NCBI GenBank assembly: GCA_044449065.1
Contig: JBIOHP010000012.1
Span: 1-64,000 of the forward strand
Length of the DNA: 64,000 nt
Direction: 5' to 3'
Source of the DNA: JBIOHP01 sp044449065
GTDB taxonomy: Bacteria; Bacteroidota; Ignavibacteria; UBA10030; SZUA-254
The position numbers and the translations under genes are program-made. Positions 19,081 through 27,629 of the stretch are shown here, piece by piece. Position 1 is the first letter of the stretch, and every line of letters begins with the position of its first letter. The notes under the pieces were generated by a model that was not told the origin of the DNA, made no database searches, and was given only the letters and a program-made list of their open reading frames with translations.

Positions 19081-19647
19081 ATGCGAAAATTAACACACGA
19101 AGAAATTGCAAAAAACCGATTTTCCGTTGAGGCATTAAAGGACGCTAATCGGCTCCCGATTTACGTTATGCTTGATAATATCCGCAGTCTTTATAATGTT
19201 GGATCTATATTCCGATCATCCGACGGCGCAAGGATTGAGAAATTATTCCTTTGCGGATATACCCCGCATCCACCCCGAAAAGAGATTGAGAAAACTGCCT
19301 TAGGTGCCACATCAACAGTCCCCTGGGAGTATTTTAAAAATCCCAACGATGCAATCACCAGAATAAAGTCGCAGGGCATAAAACTTTGCGTTCTCGAACA
19401 TACCGATACCAGCATCCCATATTATGATATAACACCGAAAGAATTTCCTATCTGCCTGGTTGTCGGAAATGAGATTTCAGGAATCTCGAAAGAAATCGTA
19501 GTACAAGCAGATTTAGCAGTTGATATACCGATGTACGGATTAAAACAATCCCTCAATGTTGCCGTTGCCTACGGAATAACGCTTTTCGAATTTGTCAGGA
19601 TATGGAAGTGCGACAGCCGAGTAAAAATAATTAAAGACTCGGATTGA
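19081..19647 (+). CDS. SpoU/TrmH family RNA 2'-O-methyltransferase
   Basis: This SPOUT (trefoil knot) methyltransferase uses S-adenosylmethionine to methylate a ribose 2'-OH of tRNA or rRNA. All three motifs are present: motif 1 in DNIRSLYNVGSIFRSSD, motif 2 in LVVGNEISGIS and motif 3 in IPMYGLKQSLNVAVA. With the ATG at 19081 the protein is 188 aa (MRKLTHEEIAKNRF...). Upstream ATGs fall within the promoter. The substrate cannot be named, because TrmH, TrmL and RlmB share these motifs, and the N-terminal substrate domain is very short. It is one of three plus-strand genes. Confidence 0.9.
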   Translation: MRKLTHEEIAKNRFSVEALKDANRLPIYVMLDNIRSLYNVGSIFRSSDGARIEKLFLCGYTPHPPRKEIEKTALGATSTVPWEYFKNPNDAITRIKSQGIKLCVLEHTDTSIPYYDITPKEFPICLVVGNEISGISKEIVVQADLAVDIPMYGLKQSLNVAVAYGITLFEFVRIWKCDSRVKIIKDSD

Positions 19648-19665
19648 TCTTACCCTATTAAAAAA

Positions 19666-20349
19666 TTAATATTCCACATCATACGCGAGCGTAAAATAAT
19701 CCTGCTTCTCGAGAGTATGGATGCGGATAACCCCGGCTCGCACTAACCGTACAAGCATTCTTGAAGCACGGCGATCGCTGATGTTGATCAACCTGCCAAG
19801 TTCTCTAACCGTTATGCGTTTATTTTTCTCCAGGTATGCAAAAAGATGTTTTTCATTATCACCGATACTCAGCTTTAGAGGCGGCGCGTTCGGATCTTCG
19901 TTTGCCAATAATTTCACCACTTCCCTGCTTGCCATCACCGTGTTATCGTTCACGCGAATATAGACGTGAGTATTTTCGCCATTGTGTGCATGACCGTTAT
20001 CGTAATGATTTGTTTCACCGAGAAAATAGTGAGGTTTGGTGTTACTTTCTTCAATCTGGCAAACGATAACATCTTTGCCGTCAAAAGGAACTATATCAAT
20101 TTGGGGAATGATCGGGGGATCTATGAAATCTTTTCCCGCCATCTCGATCAATTCCATTTCGGATTTTTCGCTTTCAACGCCGATAATGGACCCATCATCG
20201 TCCACGCCAAAGAGGATTGTCCCCCCTTTCGTATTGGCAAACGAGATTATAGTTCTGGCGATCTTCTCCGCTGAAGAAATCCTTCGTTTGAATTCGAGGG
20301 TGAAGCTTTCTCCTTCATCTATCATTTCGTTGACATCACGAAAGTTCAT
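19666..20349 (-). CDS. AlbA_2/Schlafen-like domain protein with winged-helix C-terminus
   Basis: The N-terminal half (about 1-140) is the AlbA_2 (AAA_4, Schlafen-type) domain, with EFKRRISSAEKIARTIISFAN and GGTILFGVDDDG motifs. The C-terminal ~70 residues (KRITVRELGRLINISDRRASRMLVRLV) look like a winged helix. I place the start at ATG 20349 (227 aa), because an AAGGAG run (20359-20364) lies eight bases upstream; the longer TTG start would place that run inside the gene. Proteins of this type are usually called putative transcriptional regulators; the target is unknown. It converges with the TrmH-like gene. Confidence 0.85.
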   Translation of the reverse strand: MNFRDVNEMIDEGESFTLEFKRRISSAEKIARTIISFANTKGGTILFGVDDDGSIIGVESEKSEMELIEMAGKDFIDPPIIPQIDIVPFDGKDVIVCQIEESNTKPHYFLGETNHYDNGHAHNGENTHVYIRVNDNTVMASREVVKLLANEDPNAPPLKLSIGDNEKHLFAYLEKNKRITVRELGRLINISDRRASRMLVRLVRAGVIRIHTLEKQDYFTLAYDVEY

Positions 20350-20563
20350 CGCATCAACTCCTTCATAATAACCCAAACGATTAAAAATTGATTAAAGAGC
20401 ATTCATCAGACAAAAGAAAATCCTCGATGCTATTCCCGGAAAACCTGATAGAGAAATAGCATACTCTTCGAAGTTTCGTTTGACGAAGCGTCTTAAATTC
20501 CCATATTAATGATTTGGAATCACTAAAAACGCAACCAAATCAATTATCAAAGAATTTCGGTAA

Positions 20564-20992
20564 CTACGTTTTTGACCGACTATCAAGAAACGACTGCAAA
20601 ATAATCGCAGCAGCCATTTGATCAATTTGCCCTTTCTCACGGCGTTTCATCTTTTTCACACCCATTTCGATCAAAGTCCTGTGAGCTGATTGAGATGAAA
20701 ACCGTTCGTCCCAGCGAATTACTTCAACCCCGGTTTTACCGATAAGCTGCCCAATAAATTCTTCAACCTCGAGGGCTTTTTGACCCTTTTCGCCTTTGAG
20801 ATTTATCGGCATTCCAACGACAACTTTTGAAATGGCGTACTTCTTTATGTATTCTTCTAAGACGGAGATTGAACGCGCATTATTTATTACAACACTTAAT
20901 CCCTTTGCAATAATTCCGAGGGGATCGCTGAGCGCTACACCGATGCGCGTAGAACCATAATCCAATCCGAGAAATCGTTCATGGGTTGTCAA
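20564..20992 (-). CDS. ruvX: YqgF/RuvX RNase H-like nuclease
   Basis: This 142-aa protein has the RNase H-like fold of the YqgF family, with GLDYGSTRIGVALSD at about 9-23 and the C-terminal QIDQMAAAIILQ segment carrying a catalytic Asp. The family is named putative Holliday junction resolvase and in E. coli acts in pre-16S rRNA 5' processing. Translation starts at TTG 20992 with no clear Shine-Dalgarno, since no in-frame ATG exists before the conserved motif. It follows the HU-like gene by 55 bases. Confidence 0.92.
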   Translation of the reverse strand: MTTHERFLGLDYGSTRIGVALSDPLGIIAKGLSVVINNARSISVLEEYIKKYAISKVVVGMPINLKGEKGQKALEVEEFIGQLIGKTGVEVIRWDERFSSQSAHRTLIEMGVKKMKRREKGQIDQMAAAIILQSFLDSRSKT

Positions 20993-21047
20993 GAATATTT
21001 TATGCCGCTTTCCGGGTCCCGTTGAAGCAAAGAGAGTTTGAACAGTT

Positions 21048-21395
21048 TCAATTTAGTGGTTGTGATAAAAAATTTTTCAACAATTTACCGGGGCGAAAAT
21101 GCGTCTTTTTGTGCGGCGGCACAAAAATGACTTCTCCGGTTTGCGGATTCCGGGCTTTCGGTTTCGATTTGGTCAATTTAACCTCAAAAACCCCGAAGTC
21201 CCGAATTTCAATACGCAATTCAGGATTCGCCGTTAATAAAACGTCCCGGACAGCGGTCAAAACGGTGTCGACCCATATCGAGGCAACGTCGAGATGTACT
21301 TCCCGCGACTCCGCAATTTGTTTCGCGATATCTTTTTTTGTGAAGGTTGGCGGCCGATCTTTCTTATTGTTGCAATTGTTAAGATTGTTTTCCAT
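21048..21395 (-). CDS. HU/IHF family DNA-bending protein
   Basis: This 115-aa protein has a 15-residue polar N-terminal extension rich in Asn and Lys before the HU fold (TKKDIAKQIAES...). The DNA-binding beta-arm is visible as KARNPQTGEVIFVPPHKK, with the proline that intercalates into DNA, and the fold ends in HFRPGKLLK. It would bend and compact DNA. An AAAGAG run lies upstream of the ATG. It follows the Rel/SpoT gene by only 14 bases and is probably cotranscribed with it. Confidence 0.93.
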   Translation of the reverse strand: MENNLNNCNNKKDRPPTFTKKDIAKQIAESREVHLDVASIWVDTVLTAVRDVLLTANPELRIEIRDFGVFEVKLTKSKPKARNPQTGEVIFVPPHKKTHFRPGKLLKNFLSQPLN

Positions 21396-21409
21396 GTTTG
21401 TTCTCTTTC

Positions 21410-23593
21410 TTATTCCATGATCCGGTCGGCGCGTGATACGCCGGGGATCTTTCTGAGTTTTTCGATGATTCGATTTAGATGATCCGTGTTTTTTACATTG
21501 ATAACGATTAACCCTTCGAATATCGAATCCTTGGCAGTTAAATTTAAACCACGGATGTTGGTATTTTGGTATACCGATATCGAATGGGTTATATCGTTCA
21601 AGAGGCCGGCCCGATCTTCACCAGAGACACGGATTGCGGCGGCAAATTCCGCTCCGTTTGTGTAAGGCCAATCAACAACGATGATCCTTTGCGGATCTGA
21701 AGCTGCCATGCTGATAATATTTTTACAACTTTTTCGATGAACTTTTACACCTTCCCCCACCGTAACAAAACCGAGTATTTCATCACCCGGTATTGGGTTG
21801 CAACATTTTGCATAGCTGTGGAGAAACGCATCTTTATCTCCGACTACCGATACACCCCCGGTGATTTTCCGGGCAGTCTGGATAAAACGATCGATCAAAC
21901 CAACAGTTTTAACCTCTTTCATCGATTCCTGCGGTGGGTGTTTAATTTTCAAACTAATTTCTTCCGCAACAAAATCAGGATCTATTTCGTCCCGACTCAC
22001 TTTAATATAAAATTCTCGCCATGAATCTATCAGGAACGAATGAAGATATTTACCGACGTCGTCTTCAGTGGTATGGAGTTTAAGTTTTTTCAGGCTCTTT
22101 TCCCATCGTTCCTTACCAACGGCAATTGCCTTGCGTTCCTCTTCTTTGAGCCACCGGCGAATATTTGATTTCGCTTTCTGCGTAACAACGAATTTTTCCC
22201 AGTCGACAGTCGGTTCCTGTTTTTTCGAGGTGATGATTTCAACCTGATCTCCGCTGTTGAGGTGATATTCGAGTGGAGCAATTTTGCCGTTCACTTTCGC
22301 GCTGAGGCAATGAAAACCGATATTTGAATGCACCGCAAAAGCAAAATCAACCGGCGTTGCGCCCCGTGGCAGTATTTTCAATTCCCCTTTTGGGGTGAAA
22401 ACATAAATCTCATCCTGATAGAGGGTGAGTTTGAAGCTTTCCATCAATTGTTTTGCGGCGGGTTCTTCGTCGGCGTGTTCGAATATGTCCCTTACCCATG
22501 TCACCCAGTTTTCCAATTCCTCATCGAGGGTAGTCATCTTTTCTTTATATTTCCAGTGCGCCGCGACGCCTTTTTCCGCAATCTCATGCATTGCCCTCGT
22601 CCTGATCTGGACTTCGACTTTCCTTCCATTTGGTCCAATGACCGTTGCATGCAACGATTGATACCCATTCTTTTTCGGAACAGAAATATAATTTTTAAAC
22701 CGCTCTGAGATCGGGATATAAATCGAGGATAAGATTCCATAGGCGGTAAAACAATCGTTTGGATTATCGGATTCGATAATCACCCGGACTGCGAAGAGAT
22801 CATAGATTTCTTCGAGCGGTTTATTCCGCTCCACCATTTTATGATGAATGCTGTAGAGATGTTTCGGCCTCCCTTCGATCTCGTACTTCATTCCTTCTTT
22901 TTTTAAATTTTGTTCAAGCGGAACAATAAATTTCTTAATATATGCTTCGCGTTCCTTCCGCTTCGATTTCAACTGGTGGGAAATGTTTTCGTATTCTTCC
23001 GGCAGCAAATATTTAAACGAAAGGTCTTCGAGCTCCCATTTTAATTTCGCAAGACCGAAACGGTGCGCAAACGGAGCATAAATATCGAGCGTCTCTTTTG
23101 CCAGCCGCTGCTGTTTATCCTTGGGCAAAAATTCCAGCGTGCGCATGTTATGCAGGCGGTCGGCGAATTTCAAGAGCATGACCCTGATATCGTCAACCAT
23201 GGAAAGAAGCATCTTGCGGTAATTTTCCGCCTGAGTAACTTCATGGCTTTTAAATATATCCGAGATCTTTGTAGCGCCATCGGTGATGTTTGCGATTGTA
23301 TCGCCAAATTCAGCCCGGATGTCTTTAATTTCGTAGGTGGTATCTTCCGCGACGTCGTGCATGAGCGCCGCGGCAACGGAGATATCGTCGAGGGGTATTT
23401 CTTTTGCGACGATCATGGCAACTTCATAAGGATGATTGAAGAACGGTTCTCCGGAGGCGCGCAAATCTTTTTTATGCGCGTCGTAGCTAAAGTCAAATGC
23501 CCGCCGGATCAGATCTTCATTAACGGTGCGAAGATTTTTTCGGCATACACCTAATAAATCGTCCAACTTTTTTTTGTATAACCCGTCTCTCAT
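21410..23593 (-). CDS. spoT: Bifunctional (p)ppGpp synthetase/hydrolase (Rel/SpoT)
   Basis: This long RSH enzyme (727 aa) makes and degrades the alarmone (p)ppGpp. The HD hydrolase domain is intact (H79, D80, E83, D84 in LMHDVAEDT). The synthetase domain has DLFAVRV near 264-270 and RFKNYISVPKKNGYQSLH at 297-314, with the EVQIRT motif after it. TGS (about 395-455), a zinc-finger-like CCNPIPGDEI segment and a C-terminal ACT domain (about 650-727) follow. The RFKD motif of bifunctional enzymes reads RFKN here. A strong promoter lies upstream (23629-23657). Confidence 0.96.
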   Translation of the reverse strand: MRDGLYKKKLDDLLGVCRKNLRTVNEDLIRRAFDFSYDAHKKDLRASGEPFFNHPYEVAMIVAKEIPLDDISVAAALMHDVAEDTTYEIKDIRAEFGDTIANITDGATKISDIFKSHEVTQAENYRKMLLSMVDDIRVMLLKFADRLHNMRTLEFLPKDKQQRLAKETLDIYAPFAHRFGLAKLKWELEDLSFKYLLPEEYENISHQLKSKRKEREAYIKKFIVPLEQNLKKEGMKYEIEGRPKHLYSIHHKMVERNKPLEEIYDLFAVRVIIESDNPNDCFTAYGILSSIYIPISERFKNYISVPKKNGYQSLHATVIGPNGRKVEVQIRTRAMHEIAEKGVAAHWKYKEKMTTLDEELENWVTWVRDIFEHADEEPAAKQLMESFKLTLYQDEIYVFTPKGELKILPRGATPVDFAFAVHSNIGFHCLSAKVNGKIAPLEYHLNSGDQVEIITSKKQEPTVDWEKFVVTQKAKSNIRRWLKEEERKAIAVGKERWEKSLKKLKLHTTEDDVGKYLHSFLIDSWREFYIKVSRDEIDPDFVAEEISLKIKHPPQESMKEVKTVGLIDRFIQTARKITGGVSVVGDKDAFLHSYAKCCNPIPGDEILGFVTVGEGVKVHRKSCKNIISMAASDPQRIIVVDWPYTNGAEFAAAIRVSGEDRAGLLNDITHSISVYQNTNIRGLNLTAKDSIFEGLIVINVKNTDHLNRIIEKLRKIPGVSRADRIME

Positions 23594-23628
23594 CCGTTAG
23601 TAGTGGAAAATTGTATTCCCGCTCCTTA

Positions 23629-23657
23629 AATATAATCCCAAACCCTCAGAATGTCAA
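23629..23657 (-). promoter_or_regulatory. sigma70-type promoter for spoT-HU-ruvX
   Basis: On the minus strand TTGACA (23657-23652) and TATATT (23634-23629) are separated by exactly 17 bases, 36 bases upstream of the spoT ATG. This is the best promoter match in the window. Confidence 0.7.
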
Positions 23658-23950
23658 GAAAAACTTAGACTTAGAGGTTGAAAAAGAGTCAAAATCATTC
23701 AAAACGGGACCCCAAATTGGGTTAATCTATCATTCTAACCCTTGGATATATGATTCAACTTTATAACCCCTTGAGAAACACTATCAGTCTGAGAAACAAT
23801 TTCTACCAGAAATGAGAATATCTATTCGGTAATAATTAGAGTGTTGAATATTTCATCATAAAGCATGCGATAACAACCTTTTGATCCCTATAATTCACTA
23901 TTCCCTTACTATGATTTTAAAGGGATGACGTAGCACGATTTTGATATTAT
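23658..23950. other. Non-coding gap between the STAS gene and the spoT promoter
   Basis: No open frame of note and no RNA gene recognised. It is AT-rich. A short inverted repeat around 23709-23724 (ACCCCAAATTGGGTT) is the only visible structure. Confidence 0.5.
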
Positions 23951-24292
23951 CTAATCACTTAACCTCTTTTTTGCGTTCTCAAGGTTCGAACAAATAGTAA
24001 AGATTTTATTAGATTGGGTAATTGTTAATATCTGCATGACTTTTAGATCGATATTTGCCAGAACAAGTTCTCCTCCCTCTTTCTTGATTGATGTATAGGC
24101 GGAAAGAATCGAACCCAAACCCAAACTATTTAAAAATTGAACATCCTTTAGATCCAGAATAAATCTTTTTATTCCGTTGGAAAGTTGCTGCTTTACGACT
24201 GTTTGCCGTTTGGTTGAATCGTCTGCGCTCAGAAGATTTCCATTGATAGAAACAATGCTGATATTATCTGATCGAGTGTGAGTAATTTGCAT
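23951..24292 (-). CDS. STAS-domain anti-sigma factor antagonist-like protein
   Basis: This single STAS domain (113 aa) resembles SpoIIAA/RsbV. The phosphorylation-site region reads LNSLGLGSILSA, and a serine occupies the usual position. Such proteins are normally released or captured through kinase-phosphatase partner switching with an anti-sigma factor. No RsbW-like kinase or PP2C phosphatase is encoded nearby, so the partner must lie elsewhere. It starts at ATG 24292, about 80 bases after the stop of the EamA transporter. Confidence 0.88.
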   Translation of the reverse strand: MQITHTRSDNISIVSINGNLLSADDSTKRQTVVKQQLSNGIKRFILDLKDVQFLNSLGLGSILSAYTSIKKEGGELVLANIDLKVMQILTITQSNKIFTICSNLENAKKRLSD

Positions 24293-24371
24293 AATGGTTT
24301 GTTATGGCAATAATATTGACTAATGATAATACAATTTTGGAGAAGCTATTCCGTTACTCCCCGATCATAAC

Positions 24372-25325
24372 TCATTCAGATGACGGACTGAAACTGCCGT
24401 TCAACCAGGGAATCGAATCCGATAATTCCGAGATCAGCAAACCTCCGACAATGATAATTCCTCCAATAACACCGGCAATACCGATCATCTCCCCTCGCAC
24501 AAAATATGCAAGGGTGGCTGCGATTACCGGCTCCGTTGTAAATATAATTGCCGCTCTGGTAGGCATCGTATCCCCCTGGTAGCGGGTTTGAACCCATGTC
24601 GTAAGAAGCGTCGCAAAGATTGTGAGATATGCAAGAGAAAAACCCAATCCCGGAGAAAAATCTATCCATACTTTTTCGTACGTTAACATTCCGATGATGG
24701 AGCATACAGCCATGACAAGCATCTGACTGTACATCAATTCAAATGTATCCGTAAAAGCGGATACTTTATCGAGATAGACAATATAAATCGCGAACGCAAT
24801 GGCGCAGATGATGGTCAAGCCATCCCCCTTGTTAAACTCAGAACCGGTTGGCGAGGTAAGTAGGTATAACCCCAGCGCTGCAAGCACGACTCCGATTAAG
24901 TTGCCGAGTCGGGGCAGGCGTTTATCAACGATAAATTGCACCATCGGCACAAACACCACCATGGTCCCGGTAAAAAAAGCCGATTTTGACGCCGTGGTAA
25001 TTATTATCCCGACATTTTGAGTGACAAAACCGGTGAATAATAATATTCCCAGGACCATTCCGTTGAGAAATGCTTTTAAAGAAAGTTTTCTCACTCTCTG
25101 AAAAAATAGAATGGTAAGGATTATTGCCGCACTGGTGAATCGTATTGCAATAAAAAAAAGCTGGGAGATATGTTCGAGCGAACCTTTCGTAATCACGAAC
25201 GTACTACCCCATATAAATGTGGTTAAGAAGAGGAAGAATTCGGCGCGATGCTGCTTTGTCAAGGAAAAATTGAAATTGAATTTTAAATGAGGTTGAACAA
25301 GGTGATATATTCTGATATCGTCCAC
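24372..25325 (-). CDS. EamA/DMT-superfamily transporter
   Basis: This 317-aa membrane protein has about ten hydrophobic helices in two EamA halves. The first half begins TFIWGSTFVITKGSL, and the second contains TFATLLTTWVQTRYQ and the TTEPVIAATLAYFVRGE segment typical of this family. Members export or import amino acids, nucleotides or sugars. GTG 25325 is the first start, but the first ~25 residues are hydrophilic and poorly conserved, so the real start could be a TTG slightly further in (LTKQHRAEFF). The substrate cannot be inferred. Confidence 0.88.
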   Translation of the reverse strand: MDDIRIYHLVQPHLKFNFNFSLTKQHRAEFFLFLTTFIWGSTFVITKGSLEHISQLFFIAIRFTSAAIILTILFFQRVRKLSLKAFLNGMVLGILLFTGFVTQNVGIIITTASKSAFFTGTMVVFVPMVQFIVDKRLPRLGNLIGVVLAALGLYLLTSPTGSEFNKGDGLTIICAIAFAIYIVYLDKVSAFTDTFELMYSQMLVMAVCSIIGMLTYEKVWIDFSPGLGFSLAYLTIFATLLTTWVQTRYQGDTMPTRAAIIFTTEPVIAATLAYFVRGEMIGIAGVIGGIIIVGGLLISELSDSIPWLNGSFSPSSE

Positions 25326-25434
25326 AAGTTGAACTTCACCCTTCCCAGTGGAGAACTACAATCGTATTGAGGGTTAAATCAATTGTGGGTAACGGTTACA
25401 ACTTCGTCGTAAATTGCCGGAAGCAAATCGTGCA

Positions 25435-26553
25435 TCAAGGGGTTTTAACTTCCTGCCAGACTTCCCCTGTTTCGTACTGCCGAAAAAGATGCCCCCAATG
25501 AGTAGTGGTTCTCCAGTTCTCGAAAGTTTTCCGGTCTTTCAGGGGCCAGCGGTAATAATCGTGGTACGCTTCCGATCCAAAAATAAATACATTCACAAGG
25601 GGAGTATGGAAAAAAACTTTCTGCATGCTTTTCAAGGGTCCAAACCACATCAAATCGCCGATCATGCTCGCGCCATTATCGCCCACAGTGAAGCCCCAAG
25701 ATTCATTGGAAATATCCGCGCCAACAATTTCAATATCTCGCACATCCCCTACGCCAAGTTTATCATCATGAGCTACTTTTATGTACTCGATACTAAGCGG
25801 ATCAAATCCCATCATCTTTGCTGCTACCGCATCGATTGCGACCTGATCGGCAGAGGCAAGCATATAATCTTTAACAACCGGGTACATGGTTCTTGGACCA
25901 GGACCGTTGCCAACTGTAGTTCCATCCATCACGGCAAAAATTCCTGAGTGAATTTCCTTCTGGATGGCAAGCAGGTCGACGAGGGTTTTATGAATCCATG
26001 AATGTGTATAATGGCGTTTGGTGTTCAATAAACCGCCAAACGCGTTCTTCATCGCACCCGTTGTGGTCGTGTAGATATGGCACTTTACGGTCGGCAGGTG
26101 GATGATATTTTTTCCAAGGAAATATTCAGGAATAGTTATACCTTCCGGATATATTTTGTCTAAAACCCGCATTTTCGCTTTGGGTTTATAATCGATCCAC
26201 TTGATATCGCTTTCCTTAAAGTTATAGAGGACCGGAATATCATATCGCTTAAAGATAGGTACGTAATTGTTGAGATCTTCTCCCTTAAACGCATTTGTAA
26301 CAACAGTTTTATTCTGAACGCATGTGATACCGTTATAACCCGCATTTCGGAGCGCAAGTATTGTCCCTTCCATTTGCCAGGGTGTAGTGTTTGCCGCTGG
26401 AAAAGGAAAATGCCACGAAATATTGTCCTTGAGAATGGTTGTTGCTTCTTCTTTAAGGGCGTTGGTAAATCCCGCCAGGTGCATCATCCGTTCGATATCG
26501 GGAAGAATCGTTTCGGGAGTAACTTTTACAACTGCGACTTTTGATTTTGCCAT
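25435..26553 (-). CDS. DUF362 domain-containing protein
   Basis: This 372-aa protein belongs to the DUF362 family. The conserved family core is seen in KCHIYTTTTGAMKNAFGGLL and the D-A-V-A-AKMMGFDP stretch. No ferredoxin-type cysteine cluster is present, unlike many DUF362 proteins. It has no signal peptide or membrane helix. The biochemical role of the family is unclear. Its gene follows the prenyltransferase gene by one base, so the two are very likely cotranscribed and may act on the same substrate (inference). Confidence 0.85.
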   Translation of the reverse strand: MAKSKVAVVKVTPETILPDIERMMHLAGFTNALKEEATTILKDNISWHFPFPAANTTPWQMEGTILALRNAGYNGITCVQNKTVVTNAFKGEDLNNYVPIFKRYDIPVLYNFKESDIKWIDYKPKAKMRVLDKIYPEGITIPEYFLGKNIIHLPTVKCHIYTTTTGAMKNAFGGLLNTKRHYTHSWIHKTLVDLLAIQKEIHSGIFAVMDGTTVGNGPGPRTMYPVVKDYMLASADQVAIDAVAAKMMGFDPLSIEYIKVAHDDKLGVGDVRDIEIVGADISNESWGFTVGDNGASMIGDLMWFGPLKSMQKVFFHTPLVNVFIFGSEAYHDYYRWPLKDRKTFENWRTTTHWGHLFRQYETGEVWQEVKTP

Positions 26554-26554
26554 A

Positions 26555-27427
26555 TCAATGATAAATAATAACGATTATACTGATTATCCATAAAATAATA
26601 TTCGTGAGTAGCGGTTTATCGGTCAATGCTAACTTCGACGGATTCCCGCCCTCTTCACTCTTATGAACAAGATATAAATACCGAAAAATTCCATAAAGCA
26701 CAAACGGAAGGGTATATATAAGATTACGGGTATTGAATTTATGGATCGTTTCCTCAGACATGGTATAGAGCGCATACGACATCACCGTAGAGGCGGTAAC
26801 AATTCCAATCATCTGATCGAGAAAATAGGGACTGTATTGTTCAAGAACTGATCTATGCGAATTGGCGTGCGAATCCAATAACGTAAGCTCATGGCGCCGC
26901 TTGCTGAATCCCAAAAACAGCGATAAGAGAATTGTGCACATAATCAGCCATTCTGACGGCGGAACATCGATTAACAATGCACCTCCGAGCACACGAAGAA
27001 CAAATCCCGCAGATATCGTCATCACATCGAGAATCACTACATTTTTAAGCACATAGGAGTAGCAAACATTCATCACGACATATAGAACGATTATAACACC
27101 GAATGCAGGTCTTAGGGCGAATGCTGCTAGTCCTCCTATAAGAAATAATATTACTGAACTCATCCATGCTGTCGATGTGGTGATTTTTCCCGATGGCAGC
27201 GGTCTTTTCGATTTTGTCGGATGAAGTTTATCGGACTCTAAATCAGCTATGTCATTAAAAAGATACACGCCGCTCGAGGCGAACGAGAAACAAAAAAATC
27301 CGCCGATGGTGAGAAGAATATCATTGATATCTCTCAGGTGGATAGAAAAGACGAGCGCAGCGAAGATGAATAAATTTTTGATCCACTGGTGCAATCTCAT
27401 GGATGCAATGATGTATTTCAGTTGCAT
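26555..27427 (-). CDS. UbiA-type prenyltransferase, decaprenyl-phosphate phosphoribosyltransferase-like
   Basis: This 290-aa membrane protein of the UbiA superfamily has eight or nine helices. The first Asp-rich motif NDIADLESDKLHPTKSKRP is close to that of DPPR synthases (the polyprenyl-phosphate-ribose pathway known from mycobacteria). The second conserved loop carries GFSKRRHELTLLDSHA. It would move a phosphoribosyl group from PRPP to a polyprenyl phosphate, making a lipid-linked ribose donor. The partner oxidoreductases (DprE1/E2-like) are not in this window. It is upstream of the DUF362 gene. Confidence 0.87.
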   Translation of the reverse strand: MQLKYIIASMRLHQWIKNLFIFAALVFSIHLRDINDILLTIGGFFCFSFASSGVYLFNDIADLESDKLHPTKSKRPLPSGKITTSTAWMSSVILFLIGGLAAFALRPAFGVIIVLYVVMNVCYSYVLKNVVILDVMTISAGFVLRVLGGALLIDVPPSEWLIMCTILLSLFLGFSKRRHELTLLDSHANSHRSVLEQYSPYFLDQMIGIVTASTVMSYALYTMSEETIHKFNTRNLIYTLPFVLYGIFRYLYLVHKSEEGGNPSKLALTDKPLLTNIILWIISIIVIIYH

Positions 27428-27515
27428 CTTGGTGACTTTCGGCTGATTAATTGTGTTGTTTGAAAACTCTTGCGTGATACGATTTCAATGCTTAGTGAAA
27501 ACCACCCCCGCTTGT

Positions 27516-27549
27516 GAATTTCCCCTCCTTGATTAAGGAGAGGAAATTC
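27516..27549. repeat. Palindromic repeat in the UbiA-mutase gap
   Basis: A 15-bp inverted repeat (27516-27530 with 27535-27549, one mismatch, 4-base loop) sits inside a wider region with loosely paired outer arms (27501-27511 and 27582-27592). It resembles the element at 61111-61221 in its ...CCCCT... arms. It lies between the mutase and prenyltransferase genes, where it might also act as a terminator. Confidence 0.6.
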
Positions 27550-27629
27550 TGTCATGTCAACAATAGACTTGACGAAATGGTAAGGGGAGGTTAATGAGTT
27601 AATCCCAGAATGCATTGGATTTTTTCCAA

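Noticed and set aside
22328..22708. 126-aa open frame antisense to spoT
   Set aside because: It is a shadow of the conserved Rel/SpoT synthetase and TGS region.
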